From: Pedobacter psychrodurus
GTDB taxonomy: Bacteria; Bacteroidota; Bacteroidia; Sphingobacteriales; Sphingobacteriaceae
Direction of reading: 5' to 3'
NCBI RefSeq assembly: GCF_004331735.1
Contig: NZ_SJSO01000032.1
Span: 301-47,551 of the forward strand
DNA: 47,251 bases
Part shown: in pieces, positions 1 to 8,211 of the stretch
Position numbering within the stretch: the stretch's first letter is position 1
Layout: every line of letters begins with the position of its first letter
Notes under the pieces: model-generated
Told to the model about the DNA's origin: nothing
Databases searched by the model: none
The model's input: the letters and a program-made list of their open reading frames with translations, nothing else
Made by a program: the position numbers and the translations under genes

Positions 1-141
1 AATTCCTTCGCGCTCTTTCCATTTACTTAAAAGGTTCGAACTTATACCCAATTCTATTGCAACATCCTTTATCGAACCGCGGGCATGGGCCAGATCCAAA
101 GCCATTCTTTTAAAAGGCTCATCAAATATTCGTTTGCTCAT
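1..141 (-). CDS. IS3/IS911-type transposase OrfA, N-terminal part (cut by window edge)
   Basis: Reading the minus strand from the ATG at 141 gives 47 codons that run off the window without a stop. The peptide begins MSKRIFDEPFKRMALDLAHA and continues into ELGISSNLLSKWKERE, which has the shape of the helix-turn-helix DNA-binding domain of IS3-family OrfA proteins (the family motif is usually ...LGVSxxxLxxWxK). OrfA binds the element's terminal repeats, and the catalytic OrfB would lie outside the window. The neighbouring A+T-rich stretch 142-212 should hold the element's end, but I could not define its inverted repeat. The fragment is too short to tell an intact element from a remnant. Confidence 0.75.
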   Translation of the reverse strand, partial: MSKRIFDEPFKRMALDLAHARGSIKDVAIELGISSNLLSKWKEREGI

Positions 142-212
142 ATATTCAAATTTAAAGTTTAATGTTTAAATTTGACAAATAAATCCCTCTAGTCAAATGT
201 AGCAACTCCAGT

Positions 213-352
213 TGTATCATAAATATAGATTTGTCATCCTGAGCCTGTCGAAGGACCCACTTAAATACTCTTTATGGTGTTTCGACAGGCTCTCCGTAGG
301 AGTCCTTTGGACAACATGACAGCATCTAAGGTGAAATCGCCTTTATGATACA
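213..352. repeat. MITE-like palindromic element with 11-bp terminal inverted repeats
   Basis: TGTATCATAAA (213-223) is mirrored exactly by TTTATGATACA (342-352). Inside lie further nested inverted pairs: TGTCAT (232-237) with ATGACA (316-321), and a 12-bp pair GAGCCTGTCGAA (241-252) with TTCGACAGGCTC (281-292). The GTCATCCTGAGCCTGTCGAAGG core is a sequence I associate with interspersed intergenic repeats in this phylum. No target-site duplication is visible. It contains no gene. It may be a non-autonomous mobile element or a REP-like unit. Confidence 0.55.
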
Positions 353-443
353 CCCTCATCTTAATAGGACTTATTCTCAAACACCCAATTTGGAAAATAA
401 CTGTACCAACCGATAACTTCAGAATTTCTCCATAATTCGATTA

Positions 444-451
444 TAGTTTTG
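444..451 (+). promoter_or_regulatory. -7 promoter element TAGTTTTG
   Basis: TAGTTTTG matches the Bacteroidota -7 consensus TAnnTTTG and ends 15 bases before the ATG of the PAP2 gene at 467. No convincing -33 TTG is seen at the expected distance. Confidence 0.5.
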
Positions 452-466
452 ATTAAAATTTAAGCA

Positions 467-1279
467 ATGAAGAGGTTTTTAGGAGCGCTGTTGATTATGG
501 TAACTTACACAGGTCAAACTTATGCCACAGCCGTTATTGAGTACACTCAAAATATAGATTCGGTTAAAAACATCCCTACAGATTCTCTGGGGCGATGGTA
601 CACTGGCCATCCGATCCCAAAAAGAAAGTTTCAGGCAACGGCATTCATTGCGCCAGTTCTGCTTGCCGGCTATGGTTTTGCCGCCGTTTACGATCATGAT
701 GCATTAAAACAATTGGATGTAAGTACCAAGGCAGAATTACAGGAAGATCATCCTTTATTTGCTGCTCATGTTGATGATTATCTCCAATTTGCACCTGCTG
801 CAGCGGTGTATGCATTGAATTTATCAGGTATAAAAGGTAAACACAATTTGTTTGATGCTTCGATGTTATATGTTACATCAGCTGCAATTATGGGTGTTTC
901 TACCCATTTTGTGAAACAGGGCGTTGGTAGAGAGCGGCCAAATGAAAATGGTCAAAATTCTTTTCCCTCCGGGCATACCGCATCTGCATTTATGGCAGCA
1001 GAATTTCTGCGCCAGGAGTATAAAGATGTTAACCCATGGATTGGTTATGCAGGTTATTTTGTCGCCACTGCCACCGGAACACTGCGGATGTATAATAACA
1101 AACACTGGTTTAGTGATGTTGTGGCTGGCGCTGGATTCGGAATTGCGTCCACAAAAATATCTTATTTGGTATATCCATATATCAAAAGCCTTTTTACTAC
1201 AAAAAAAGATAGGAATTTTACGTTTATGCCTTTCCATCAACAAGGCAGCACGGGTTTAATGCTTTCTGGCAGATTTTAG
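467..1279 (+). CDS. PAP2-family phosphatase (phosphatidic acid phosphatase / lipid phosphatase type)
   Basis: The 270-residue protein starts with a cleavable-looking signal segment (residues 1-20, ending TYATA) and carries all three motifs of the PAP2 acid phosphatase family: K150-x6-R157-P158, P167-S168-G169-H170, and R207-x5-H213-x3-D217. In the family the first motif binds phosphate, H213 is the nucleophile and H170 the acid. Substrates are usually membrane lipid phosphates or pyrophosphates such as phosphatidic acid or undecaprenyl pyrophosphate, with the active site in the periplasm. Several hydrophobic stretches (about 58-75, 105-120, 132-147, 190-205, 215-235) suggest membrane association. 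The ATG at 467 follows a -7 box closely. It appears monocistronic, and the downstream leader region belongs to the next operon. The exact substrate cannot be read. Confidence 0.92.
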   Translation: MKRFLGALLIMVTYTGQTYATAVIEYTQNIDSVKNIPTDSLGRWYTGHPIPKRKFQATAFIAPVLLAGYGFAAVYDHDALKQLDVSTKAELQEDHPLFAAHVDDYLQFAPAAAVYALNLSGIKGKHNLFDASMLYVTSAAIMGVSTHFVKQGVGRERPNENGQNSFPSGHTASAFMAAEFLRQEYKDVNPWIGYAGYFVATATGTLRMYNNKHWFSDVVAGAGFGIASTKISYLVYPYIKSLFTTKKDRNFTFMPFHQQGSTGLMLSGRF

Positions 1280-1332
1280 GTTATACCGCCATATTAATTG
1301 CGTAATATCTTATCAATTTAAATATTAATCTA

Positions 1333-1359
1333 TAAATTCTATAGGATTTATAGAATTTA
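1333..1359. promoter_or_regulatory. Perfect 11-bp inverted repeat, candidate operator
   Basis: TAAATTCTATA (1333-1343) and TATAGAATTTA (1349-1359) form a perfect inverted repeat around a 5-base centre (GGATT). It ends four bases before the -7 box at 1364, so its centre sits about where a -33 element would be, which suits a dimeric regulator. The core ATTCTATAG recurs on the minus strand at 16678-16686, near the second poly-cysteine leader. Confidence 0.5.
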
Positions 1360-1363
1360 ATAT

Positions 1364-1371
1364 TATATTTG
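1364..1371 (+). promoter_or_regulatory. -7 promoter element TATATTTG for the sulfatase operon leader
   Basis: TATATTTG fits TAnnTTTG exactly. Transcription would start near 1378, about 15 bases before the ATG of the poly-cysteine leader ORF at 1393. The -33 position is taken up by the inverted repeat 1333-1359, so this promoter is likely activator- or repressor-controlled. Confidence 0.55.
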
Positions 1372-1392
1372 CCCACCACTGCAAATAACGAT

Positions 1393-1485
1393 ATGAATAA
1401 ATTTTACTTTCTTTCATTTTCTACCTACGCTATCCACTGTTCGAATTACCACGAATCAATGCGAATGTGTTGTTGTTATGCGTAA
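1393..1485 (+). CDS. Poly-cysteine leader peptide, copy 1 (upstream of susCD-sulfatase operon)
   Basis: A 30-codon ORF ends in MRMCCCYA-stop, with three consecutive Cys codons (TGT TGT TGT) at codons 26-28. A second ORF at 16594-16674 ends in MRMCCCCA-stop. Over the last nine codons the two differ at synonymous third positions (TGT/TGC twice, GCG/GCA) plus one Tyr/Cys change, which is the pattern expected if the peptide is translated and conserved. It may be translated from 1393 or only from the internal ATG at 1459, since the shared part starts there. A ribosome short of Cys-tRNA would pause on these codons, so the likely role is a cysteine (sulfur) sensor controlling the downstream susC-susD-sulfatase operon. 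The downstream gene starts about 390 bases later, so the coupling must involve the long leader RNA. Role and mechanism are inference. Confidence 0.6.
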   Translation: MNKFYFLSFSTYAIHCSNYHESMRMCCCYA

Positions 1486-1872
1486 ACTTATTGTAACTAT
1501 GGCTTTCTAAATGGCCAGGCGCTCAACAATAATGCTTTGACCTACCAGTCATAAACTAAAATATATCCTTATTATGAACCTTGCCTTATTTTACAGGACA
1601 TCTCTTGTAATCATTCCTTTGTCTGGTTTTTTCAAGCCAGATCCGATAACAGATATGCAGAATAAAGTTTCATTTGGTAGGAAATGAGCAGGTATGGTAT
1701 TGATAAAGGATAAACAAACCATTAAACAATAGGAGGATAGCATATATGAATTTTACAAACTAATAAGAATCGGGGAAACACAAATGTATCTCCCCTGGAT
1801 TAAATCATCGAAACAGGTCTTCAATTGGCGTTGGCACCTGAATCAATTTACCACTTAACCTTAAACAAAAGT
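1486..1872 (+). other. Long 5' leader of the sulfatase operon, no convincing gene
   Basis: These 387 bases separate the leader peptide stop from the chosen susC start. They hold a weak hairpin (TCTGG 1622-1626 with CCAGA 1637-1641, around a T-run), a 37-codon open frame at 1574-1687 with no recognisable product, and an AGGAGG at 1731-1736 in front of a five-codon ORF (1746-1763). A full Shine-Dalgarno sequence is uncommon in this phylum. The length suggests a regulatory RNA segment. I could not fold it into a clear terminator/antiterminator pair. Confidence 0.4.
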
Positions 1873-4800
1873 ATGCAAAAATTTGAAGAAGTCAGGTGGC
1901 CCTATGGGTCGGCTTCGCAAGTCTCATTACCAGTTTTCGGACAGGAAAAGCCTGTTCGATCCAGATTATCAGTTCATTCCCTACGGATGTTGCGCCATTT
2001 AGGAATGTTGATTATCGCTCAATTTATTTTTTCAATTGCGGTTAAAGCACAAACCGTACCGCTCATTAACTCTACCCTCACCGGTTTGGTTACCGATTCA
2101 AAAACAAAAGAACCCATTCCAGGTGTTGTAATCCGAATCAATGGAACTACCCACTCTGCAGCAACCGACAATGAAGGTAAATTTAGGTTCGTAACCGGAC
2201 AGAAGTTTCCTTATACCTTAACAGTAAGTTACATCGGTTATAAAACCATCGAAATTATTGCAAATGGAAGTCCGATTGAAATTAAACTAGAAGAAGCTGC
2301 CAACCAGCTCGATAATGTGGTGGTAGTGGGTTATGGAACGCAGAAGCGAAGCGATATTACAGGTTCCGTTTCTTCCATTTCTAAATCGGCATTAAAACAA
2401 CCCTTGAGTTCGGTCGATCAATTGTTAAAGGGCGCTGCTGCGGGTGTGCAGGTAACCCAAACATCTGGCCAGCCGGGTGGCGGTGTAAGTATCCGTGTAA
2501 GGGGTGGAAGTTCTGTACAGGGCGGAAATGAACCCCTATATGTGCTTGATGGATTTCCTTTGTACAACAGTTCGGCTTCGGCAGGCACACTGAGTGGTAC
2601 ACCGCTTAACCCATTGGCCAGTATCAATCCTTCCGATATTGAAACGGTTGATATTTTAAAAGATGCTTCTGCAACTGCGATTTATGGTTCGAGAGGAGCC
2701 AATGGTGTCGTGATTATCACTACTAAAAAGGGAAAAGCAGATCGTAGTGCGGTTACTTACGAAGGCAGTTATGGTACGCAATCGCTTAGAAAGAAATTAG
2801 ACCTTTTAAATGCACACGATTTTGCTTTGCTCCGAAACGATGCCCTGTATGATACCGATCCAACAAAAGGCCGTTTCCAGTATGTAAGTCAGGCGCAGAT
2901 CGATCAATTGGGTGCAGGCACAGATTGGCAAGCTGAAGCATTCGAACGTGCATCAACACAGAACCATCAACTCACTATAAGTGGTGGTAACCCAAAAACA
3001 CGTTACCTCATTTCGGGGAACTATTTTGATCAGGATGGTATTTTAAAGAACACCGATTATTCGAGGATCAGTATCAGGGCTAATGTAGATGCCCAACCTT
3101 TCGAAAAATTTAAAGTAAGCGCAAGTATTACCGGAAGTAAGGCAGATGCCAATGTATCTCCTTCGGGGATCATCAATGGCCTGTTAATTATGCCTGCTAC
3201 CGCTTCTATTTATGATGCTTCTGGTGCTTACACCCTCCGTAATCCATTCGAAAATATATTTGCCAACCCAATTGCCTCATTAAAAGAGCAGATCAATAAA
3301 TCAACCACCAATAAATTTTTAGGAACAGCATTTGGAGAATACACCATTATTGAAGGACTCAATTTAAAAGTATTACTTGGTGCTGATGTAAACAGTGTAA
3401 ATGAAAAGAATTATATCCCATCAACCATTTATGAAGGAAGTACCATTGGTGGTTCTGCCGGAAAGGGAACTTATAATTCTTATTCCTGGTTAAATGAGAA
3501 TACCCTTTCGTACAATAAAGCTTTTGGTAAACATGCTTTAGATGCTGTAATCGGTTTTACGCAACAGGAATTTTCGAGCGAAACCACCAGGGCAAATGCA
3601 CAAAAGTTTGTAACCGACGATTTAACCTTTAACAGCCTGCAAAGTGGCGCAACTTTGGTAGCGCCCTATTCTGATGCCTCAAGATGGGTATTACATTCTT
3701 ACCTGGCCAGGGTAAATTACAGTTTCGATAACCGTTATTTCTTAACCTCCAGTATCCGTGCCGATGGTTCATCACGTTTTGGCAAAGGAAACAAATGGGG
3801 TTATTTCCCTTCAGCGGCGGCTTCATGGAAAATCAGTAACGAGAAATTTTTTGAGTCCTTACAAAAAACAGTCAGTGAGTTAAAGGTACGTGCCAGTTTC
3901 GGTACAACAGGAAACCTGGAGATAGGCCAATACCAGTCTTTGGCAACCTTATATAGTCTTAATTATGTATTCGGTGGTGCTACCGCAACTGGTTTTGCAC
4001 CTAACCGCATTGCAAATGATAAACTGGGCTGGGAAACTACCCATCAATACGATGCTGGTTTAGATATCGGTTTTTTTAATAACCGGATCCAATTAACCTT
4101 AGATGGCTACTACAAGAAAACCAAAGATTTATTGTTAAATGTAGAGATCCCCTGGACAACAGGTTATGGTACATCGCTACAGAATTATGGATCGGTATTG
4201 AATAAAGGATTCGAAATTGGCCTGAATACCCGCAACCTTACCGGAGCATTGATCTGGAATACCAATTTAAACTTTTCTGTTAACCGGAATGAAGTGCTGA
4301 GTATTGGTAATGGCGCACAGTCCTACATCAGCGGGAACTACATTGTAAAAGTTGGCGAGCCATTGGGTAGCTTTTATGGTAATGTAACTGATGGAATTCT
4401 ACAAACTGGCGAAGAAGCTACTAAAGGTAAATATACCGGTAGCGCCGTGCCCAAACCTGGCGATAGATTGTACAAAGATATTAATGGCGATGGCCAGTTT
4501 ACCACTGCTGCAGATAAAGCCATTATTGGCAATGCACAACCCGATTTCATTTTTGGCGTAACCAATAATTTCGAGTACAAAGGTTTCGATCTGTTAGTAT
4601 TTGTACAAGGCTCGTACGGCAACAGTATTTTGAACTCGAATATGCAAACCTTAGAGCTGTTTACCGGGCAACAAAATGCCTCGGCTACCGCTTTAAACCG
4701 GTGGACACCAAATAATCCAAGTCAAACCATTCCAAGAGCCAAATTAGATCCTGCACCTGTATTTTCTGATCGTTTTATAGAGAGCGGTTCTTTCTTAAGG

Positions 4801-5025
4801 TTAAAAGATGTATCACTGGGTTATACCTTGCCAAAAAAGATCTCTGCTAAGGCAAAGTTATCAAATGTATATTTCTATGTAGCCGGGCAGAACCTCCTTA
4901 CCTGGACAAACTATTCAGGCTTCGATCCTGAAATTACCTCTGGAAGTAATGTATCGCCAGGAACTGATGCGGGGATTTATCCCATCGCCAGATCGGTTAG
5001 GGCTGGCTTAAGGTTAACATTTTAA
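1873..5025 (+). CDS. SusC-family TonB-dependent outer-membrane transporter (sulfatase operon)
   Basis: The protein has a CarboxypepD_reg-like domain (TGLVTDSKTKEPIPGVVIRI), the VVVVGYGTQKRSDITGSVSSI segment typical of the SusC TonB-box/plug junction, a plug ending in IYGSRGANGVVIITTKKG, and a long beta-barrel ending in RAGLRLTF with the C-terminal Phe usual for outer-membrane proteins. It should import a bound ligand with the SusD next to it, energised by TonB. Start choice: the frame is open from a TTG at 1825. The ATG at 1873 has A-rich upstream bases and gives 1050 residues. The ATG at 1987 would begin directly at an ideal signal peptide (MLRHLGMLIIAQFIFSIAVKAQ region), so the 38 residues before it are uncertain. 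It is followed after 11 bases by susD. Genes downstream are sulfatases, so the ligand is probably sulfated. Confidence 0.9.
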   Translation: MQKFEEVRWPYGSASQVSLPVFGQEKPVRSRLSVHSLRMLRHLGMLIIAQFIFSIAVKAQTVPLINSTLTGLVTDSKTKEPIPGVVIRINGTTHSAATDNEGKFRFVTGQKFPYTLTVSYIGYKTIEIIANGSPIEIKLEEAANQLDNVVVVGYGTQKRSDITGSVSSISKSALKQPLSSVDQLLKGAAAGVQVTQTSGQPGGGVSIRVRGGSSVQGGNEPLYVLDGFPLYNSSASAGTLSGTPLNPLASINPSDIETVDILKDASATAIYGSRGANGVVIITTKKGKADRSAVTYEGSYGTQSLRKKLDLLNAHDFALLRNDALYDTDPTKGRFQYVSQAQIDQLGAGTDWQAEAFERASTQNHQLTISGGNPKTRYLISGNYFDQDGILKNTDYSRISIRANVDAQPFEKFKVSASITGSKADANVSPSGIINGLLIMPATASIYDASGAYTLRNPFENIFANPIASLKEQINKSTTNKFLGTAFGEYTIIEGLNLKVLLGADVNSVNEKNYIPSTIYEGSTIGGSAGKGTYNSYSWLNENTLSYNKAFGKHALDAVIGFTQQEFSSETTRANAQKFVTDDLTFNSLQSGATLVAPYSDASRWVLHSYLARVNYSFDNRYFLTSSIRADGSSRFGKGNKWGYFPSAAASWKISNEKFFESLQKTVSELKVRASFGTTGNLEIGQYQSLATLYSLNYVFGGATATGFAPNRIANDKLGWETTHQYDAGLDIGFFNNRIQLTLDGYYKKTKDLLLNVEIPWTTGYGTSLQNYGSVLNKGFEIGLNTRNLTGALIWNTNLNFSVNRNEVLSIGNGAQSYISGNYIVKVGEPLGSFYGNVTDGILQTGEEATKGKYTGSAVPKPGDRLYKDINGDGQFTTAADKAIIGNAQPDFIFGVTNNFEYKGFDLLVFVQGSYGNSILNSNMQTLELFTGQQNASATALNRWTPNNPSQTIPRAKLDPAPVFSDRFIESGSFLRLKDVSLGYTLPKKISAKAKLSNVYFYVAGQNLLTWTNYSGFDPEITSGSNVSPGTDAGIYPIARSVRAGLRLTF

Positions 5026-5036
5026 TCTATATCTCA

Positions 5037-6512
5037 ATGAAAAAGATAAACTTAATATATGCATCTATTTTAGCAGTGGCACTCTCGGCCTGCTCTAAGC
5101 TAGAAGAAGATCCAGAATCTGTACTGGTTACGGCACAGTTTTACCAAAACGAAGGTCAGGCGGTTTCTGCTGTTACGGCCAATTACCGCAAACTTTACGA
5201 AAGTGGCCAGTCGCTCTACAACAGTTTGATACAGATTGGGGTAGAAATGGCTACCGACGATTATGAAGCAGGCCCAAGGGCCAGAAATGCACATGTTAGG
5301 GCCATATCAGGCCTAACCCACGATTCATCAAACGATAGGATGGAGCAGTTATGGAAACAAAGTTACGATGCCATTAATGCTTCAAACATTGCCATAGATA
5401 AAATTGCTTTAATTGATGAGGCGAAAATTAGCTCATCCGTTAGAAAACGTTTAATTAACGAATCGAAGTTTTTAAGGGCTTTACATTATTTTAACCTGGT
5501 ACGTTGGTTTGGCGATGTACCCATTGTACTGCACGAAAATACTTCTTTAGCGCCCGAAGATTTATATGTACCCAATGCGCCCGAGGCTGCGGTATATGCA
5601 CAGATAATTCAGGATTTAAAAGATGCAGAATCGTTGCCTGCACCGGCTGAATATAGCAGCAAAGATTTGGGAAGGGCAACTTCAGGCGCAGCCAAAAGTC
5701 TGTTGGCAAAAGTATACCTTACCCATAAAGAGTGGGCTAATGCCGTACAAAAAAGCAAAGAGGTAATCGATAGTAAATACTATTCACTGTTTGCAAATTT
5801 TGCCGATGTATTTAATGTAGCCACCAAAAATGGTAAAGAGCATATCTTCTCGGCACAGTTTGTAGGTAACGCTGGCTTTCAAGGCAATAGTTTGGCCAGC
5901 CGTTCGGCACCGGCAGATGTACCCGGTATTAATGGCGATTATGCTGATGCCTTGCATACCACGGGCGGTTTGTATGCCAGCTTTGCCGATAACGATACCC
6001 GAAAGGCGATCACCTTTGTTACGCAGATGGTGAGCCCTACAAATGGTCAGTTATATACCTTTTCGCCGCAGTTTAATAAATATTACGATCCGGCTGTAGT
6101 GGGCAATCAATCTCAGTCTTCTAAAAATTTACCCATTATCCGTTATGCAGAAGTGCTTTTAATTTATGCTGAAGCATTAAATGAAGTAAACAATGGGCCA
6201 AATGCAGCAGCCTATGCCGCAATAGATGAAGTACGTCAGCGTGCAGGTATTGCCAAACTAGCCGATATTTCTCCGGCATTAACTGCAGATCAGTTTAGGG
6301 ATGCTGTTTTTCAGGAGCGCAGAAAGGAGTTGGTTTTCGAATATCAGCGCTGGTTCGACCTGGTTAGAAGAGGAGCCGATTATTATGTGGCCACACTTAA
6401 AGCAGCCGGAAAAACTTTAGCAGCCAAGCGACACATCCATTTTCCGATTCCACAACGCGAGCTTAATCTCAACCCTAAATTAAAACAAAACCCAGATTGG
6501 GTAAACTATTAA
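5037..6512 (+). CDS. SusD/RagB-family ligand-binding lipoprotein (sulfatase operon)
   Basis: The 491-residue protein begins with a lipoprotein signal (MKKINLIYASILAVALSAC, lipobox LSAC with the acylated Cys at 19) and shows the SusD helical core: FLRALHYFNLVRWFGDVPIV in the N-terminal half and RYAEVLLIYAEALNEV followed by FQERRKELVFEYQRWFDLVRRG near the C-terminus. It sits on the outer face of the outer membrane as the lid of the SusC channel and captures the ligand. Start and stop are tight against susC (11-base gap) and the first sulfatase (25-base gap), so it is in the same operon. The ligand cannot be read from sequence. Confidence 0.93.
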   Translation: MKKINLIYASILAVALSACSKLEEDPESVLVTAQFYQNEGQAVSAVTANYRKLYESGQSLYNSLIQIGVEMATDDYEAGPRARNAHVRAISGLTHDSSNDRMEQLWKQSYDAINASNIAIDKIALIDEAKISSSVRKRLINESKFLRALHYFNLVRWFGDVPIVLHENTSLAPEDLYVPNAPEAAVYAQIIQDLKDAESLPAPAEYSSKDLGRATSGAAKSLLAKVYLTHKEWANAVQKSKEVIDSKYYSLFANFADVFNVATKNGKEHIFSAQFVGNAGFQGNSLASRSAPADVPGINGDYADALHTTGGLYASFADNDTRKAITFVTQMVSPTNGQLYTFSPQFNKYYDPAVVGNQSQSSKNLPIIRYAEVLLIYAEALNEVNNGPNAAAYAAIDEVRQRAGIAKLADISPALTADQFRDAVFQERRKELVFEYQRWFDLVRRGADYYVATLKAAGKTLAAKRHIHFPIPQRELNLNPKLKQNPDWVNY

Positions 6513-6537
6513 TCGTTTTATACTAAAATTTAATCAC

Positions 6538-8193
6538 ATGAATTTTAAACAAAAATATTTCCGGTTGCCCATCCTAAAGGCATGCCTGTTGGCTGCTGGT
6601 TTATTGGGGGTGCAGGTTGCATCTGCGCAGAAAAAGCAAAAACCCAATATCGTGCTGGTACTGGTTGATGATCTTGGCTTTTCAGATATTGGTCCTTTTG
6701 GCGCAACAGAAATAGAAACACCCAATTTAGATAAACTGGCTGCTGGTGGCCTAAAGCTGAAAGAATTTTACAACAATTCGATCTGTGCGCCTACCCGGGC
6801 ATCACTGCTTACCGGGCAGTACCAGCATAAGGCTGGTGTTGGCTTTTTTAACAATAACCTGGGCCTGGCAGCCTATCAGGGTTTTTTAAACCACGAATCG
6901 CTAACCCTGGCCGAGGTACTTAAATCAGGCGGTTACACCACGCTCATGGCGGGTAAATGGCATGTGGGCGACGATCGGAACCAATGGCCAAACCAACGTG
7001 GTTTCGATCATTTCTTTGGCTTTATTGGGGGTGCCAGCAACTATTACGAAATCGGAGAAAAAGGAACTGAAACAGTACCATTGGTTAAAGATAATGAACC
7101 CTATTTCCTGGAGCCAGGGAAATATTTAACCGAAGAGATTACCAATAATGCATTGGGTTTCTTAGATGATCAGCAAAAAGCTAAAAAGCCTTTCTTTTTA
7201 TACCTGGCCTACAATGCACCACATTGGCCACTCCAGGCACTGCCTGCTGATATCGCTAAATATAAAGGGAAGTACAAATTAGGCTGGGATTCGTTGCGCG
7301 TACAACGCTACCGCAATGCCATTAAAAAAGGACTTATTGGTGCCGATCAGAAAATTGCCGCGCACGATGACCAGGTAAAACCCTGGAACAAGTTAACGTA
7401 TGATGAGCAAGCGTATTGGCAAACCCGCCAGGAAGTTTATGCAGCCATGATCGATCATGTAGATCAGGGTGTTGGCCGTTTGCTGGCTAAACTAAAGGAA
7501 CTGAAACAGGACGAAAATACCATCATTATTTTTATTTCAGATAATGGCGCTCAGGGTGGCAACGGCACCAGGCCATACACCCAACGCATCACTGGTCCTG
7601 TTGGTACCGCCGGATCGTACGAAACGCAAAATAGCAATTGGTCGCAAACGGGTAATTCGCCCCTTCGCAATTATAAGGGCGCACCCTATGAAGGCGGCAT
7701 TAGTGCACCCTTTATTGCCTGGTTTCCGAATAAAATTAAAGCCGGAACCATTGCCAAAGGAACAGGCCACCTGATCGACCTTGCACCAACGTTTTACGAA
7801 CTGGCGGGTATTAACTATCCAAAACAGTTAAACGGCATAACCAGCAATGCCCTCGCCGGAAAAAGCCTGTTGCCTCTACTTAGTGGCATAACCGATACCG
7901 TGCAACGTTCAGTGCCCTTGTTTTGGGAACGTGGAGGCAATAAAGCCGTACGATGGGGTAAATGGAAACTCGTTTCTCCGGCAGGCTTAACCGAAAAATA
8001 TGAGCTTTTCGACATCGAAAAGGATAGGGGTGAAAATGCCGATGTTGCCGCTCAGCACCCAGAGGTAGTAGCACAGTTAAAAGCCGCTTACGTAAAGTGG
8101 GCAGCAGAAAATGGAGTAGTAGATTACGAAACGCTTAAAACAGCACCTGCCCGCCCTGCTCAGGGAAACAACCGCGGCAATCAGAACTTTTAA
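6538..8193 (+). CDS. Arylsulfatase, type I FGly sulfatase (long AtsA-like form)
   Basis: The 551-residue protein has a signal peptide (residues 1-30, ending VASA) and the sulfatase signature C83-A-P-T-R87 followed by ASLLTGQ. Cys83 would be converted to formylglycine by an anaerobic sulfatase-maturating enzyme, which is not in this window. Metal ligands are seen as D44-D45 in LVDDLGFSD and D335-N336 in ISDNGA, and GKWHVG supplies the conserved Lys/His. The length and the EFYNNSICAPTRASLLTG and RGFDHFFGF blocks resemble the long S1 arylsulfatases of the Pseudomonas AtsA type, a sulfate-starvation protein. That subfamily placement is from memory. It hydrolyses sulfate esters in the periplasm or outside the cell. 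It is in an operon with susCD and a paralogous sulfatase 18 bases downstream. Confidence 0.93.
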   Translation: MNFKQKYFRLPILKACLLAAGLLGVQVASAQKKQKPNIVLVLVDDLGFSDIGPFGATEIETPNLDKLAAGGLKLKEFYNNSICAPTRASLLTGQYQHKAGVGFFNNNLGLAAYQGFLNHESLTLAEVLKSGGYTTLMAGKWHVGDDRNQWPNQRGFDHFFGFIGGASNYYEIGEKGTETVPLVKDNEPYFLEPGKYLTEEITNNALGFLDDQQKAKKPFFLYLAYNAPHWPLQALPADIAKYKGKYKLGWDSLRVQRYRNAIKKGLIGADQKIAAHDDQVKPWNKLTYDEQAYWQTRQEVYAAMIDHVDQGVGRLLAKLKELKQDENTIIIFISDNGAQGGNGTRPYTQRITGPVGTAGSYETQNSNWSQTGNSPLRNYKGAPYEGGISAPFIAWFPNKIKAGTIAKGTGHLIDLAPTFYELAGINYPKQLNGITSNALAGKSLLPLLSGITDTVQRSVPLFWERGGNKAVRWGKWKLVSPAGLTEKYELFDIEKDRGENADVAAQHPEVVAQLKAAYVKWAAENGVVDYETLKTAPARPAQGNNRGNQNF

Positions 8194-8211
8194 TATTAAA
8201 TAAAGAAAAAG

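Noticed and set aside
1574..1687. 37-codon ORF (MNLALFYRTSLVIIPLSGFF...) in the sulfatase-operon leader.
   Set aside because: It has no family resemblance, no conservation evidence in the window and no clear start signal. It is kept only as part of the leader description.
1746..1763. Five-codon ORF MNFTN after AGGAGG as a second leader peptide.
   Set aside because: It is too short and without regulatory codons, and the AGGAGG may be chance in an A/G-rich stretch.
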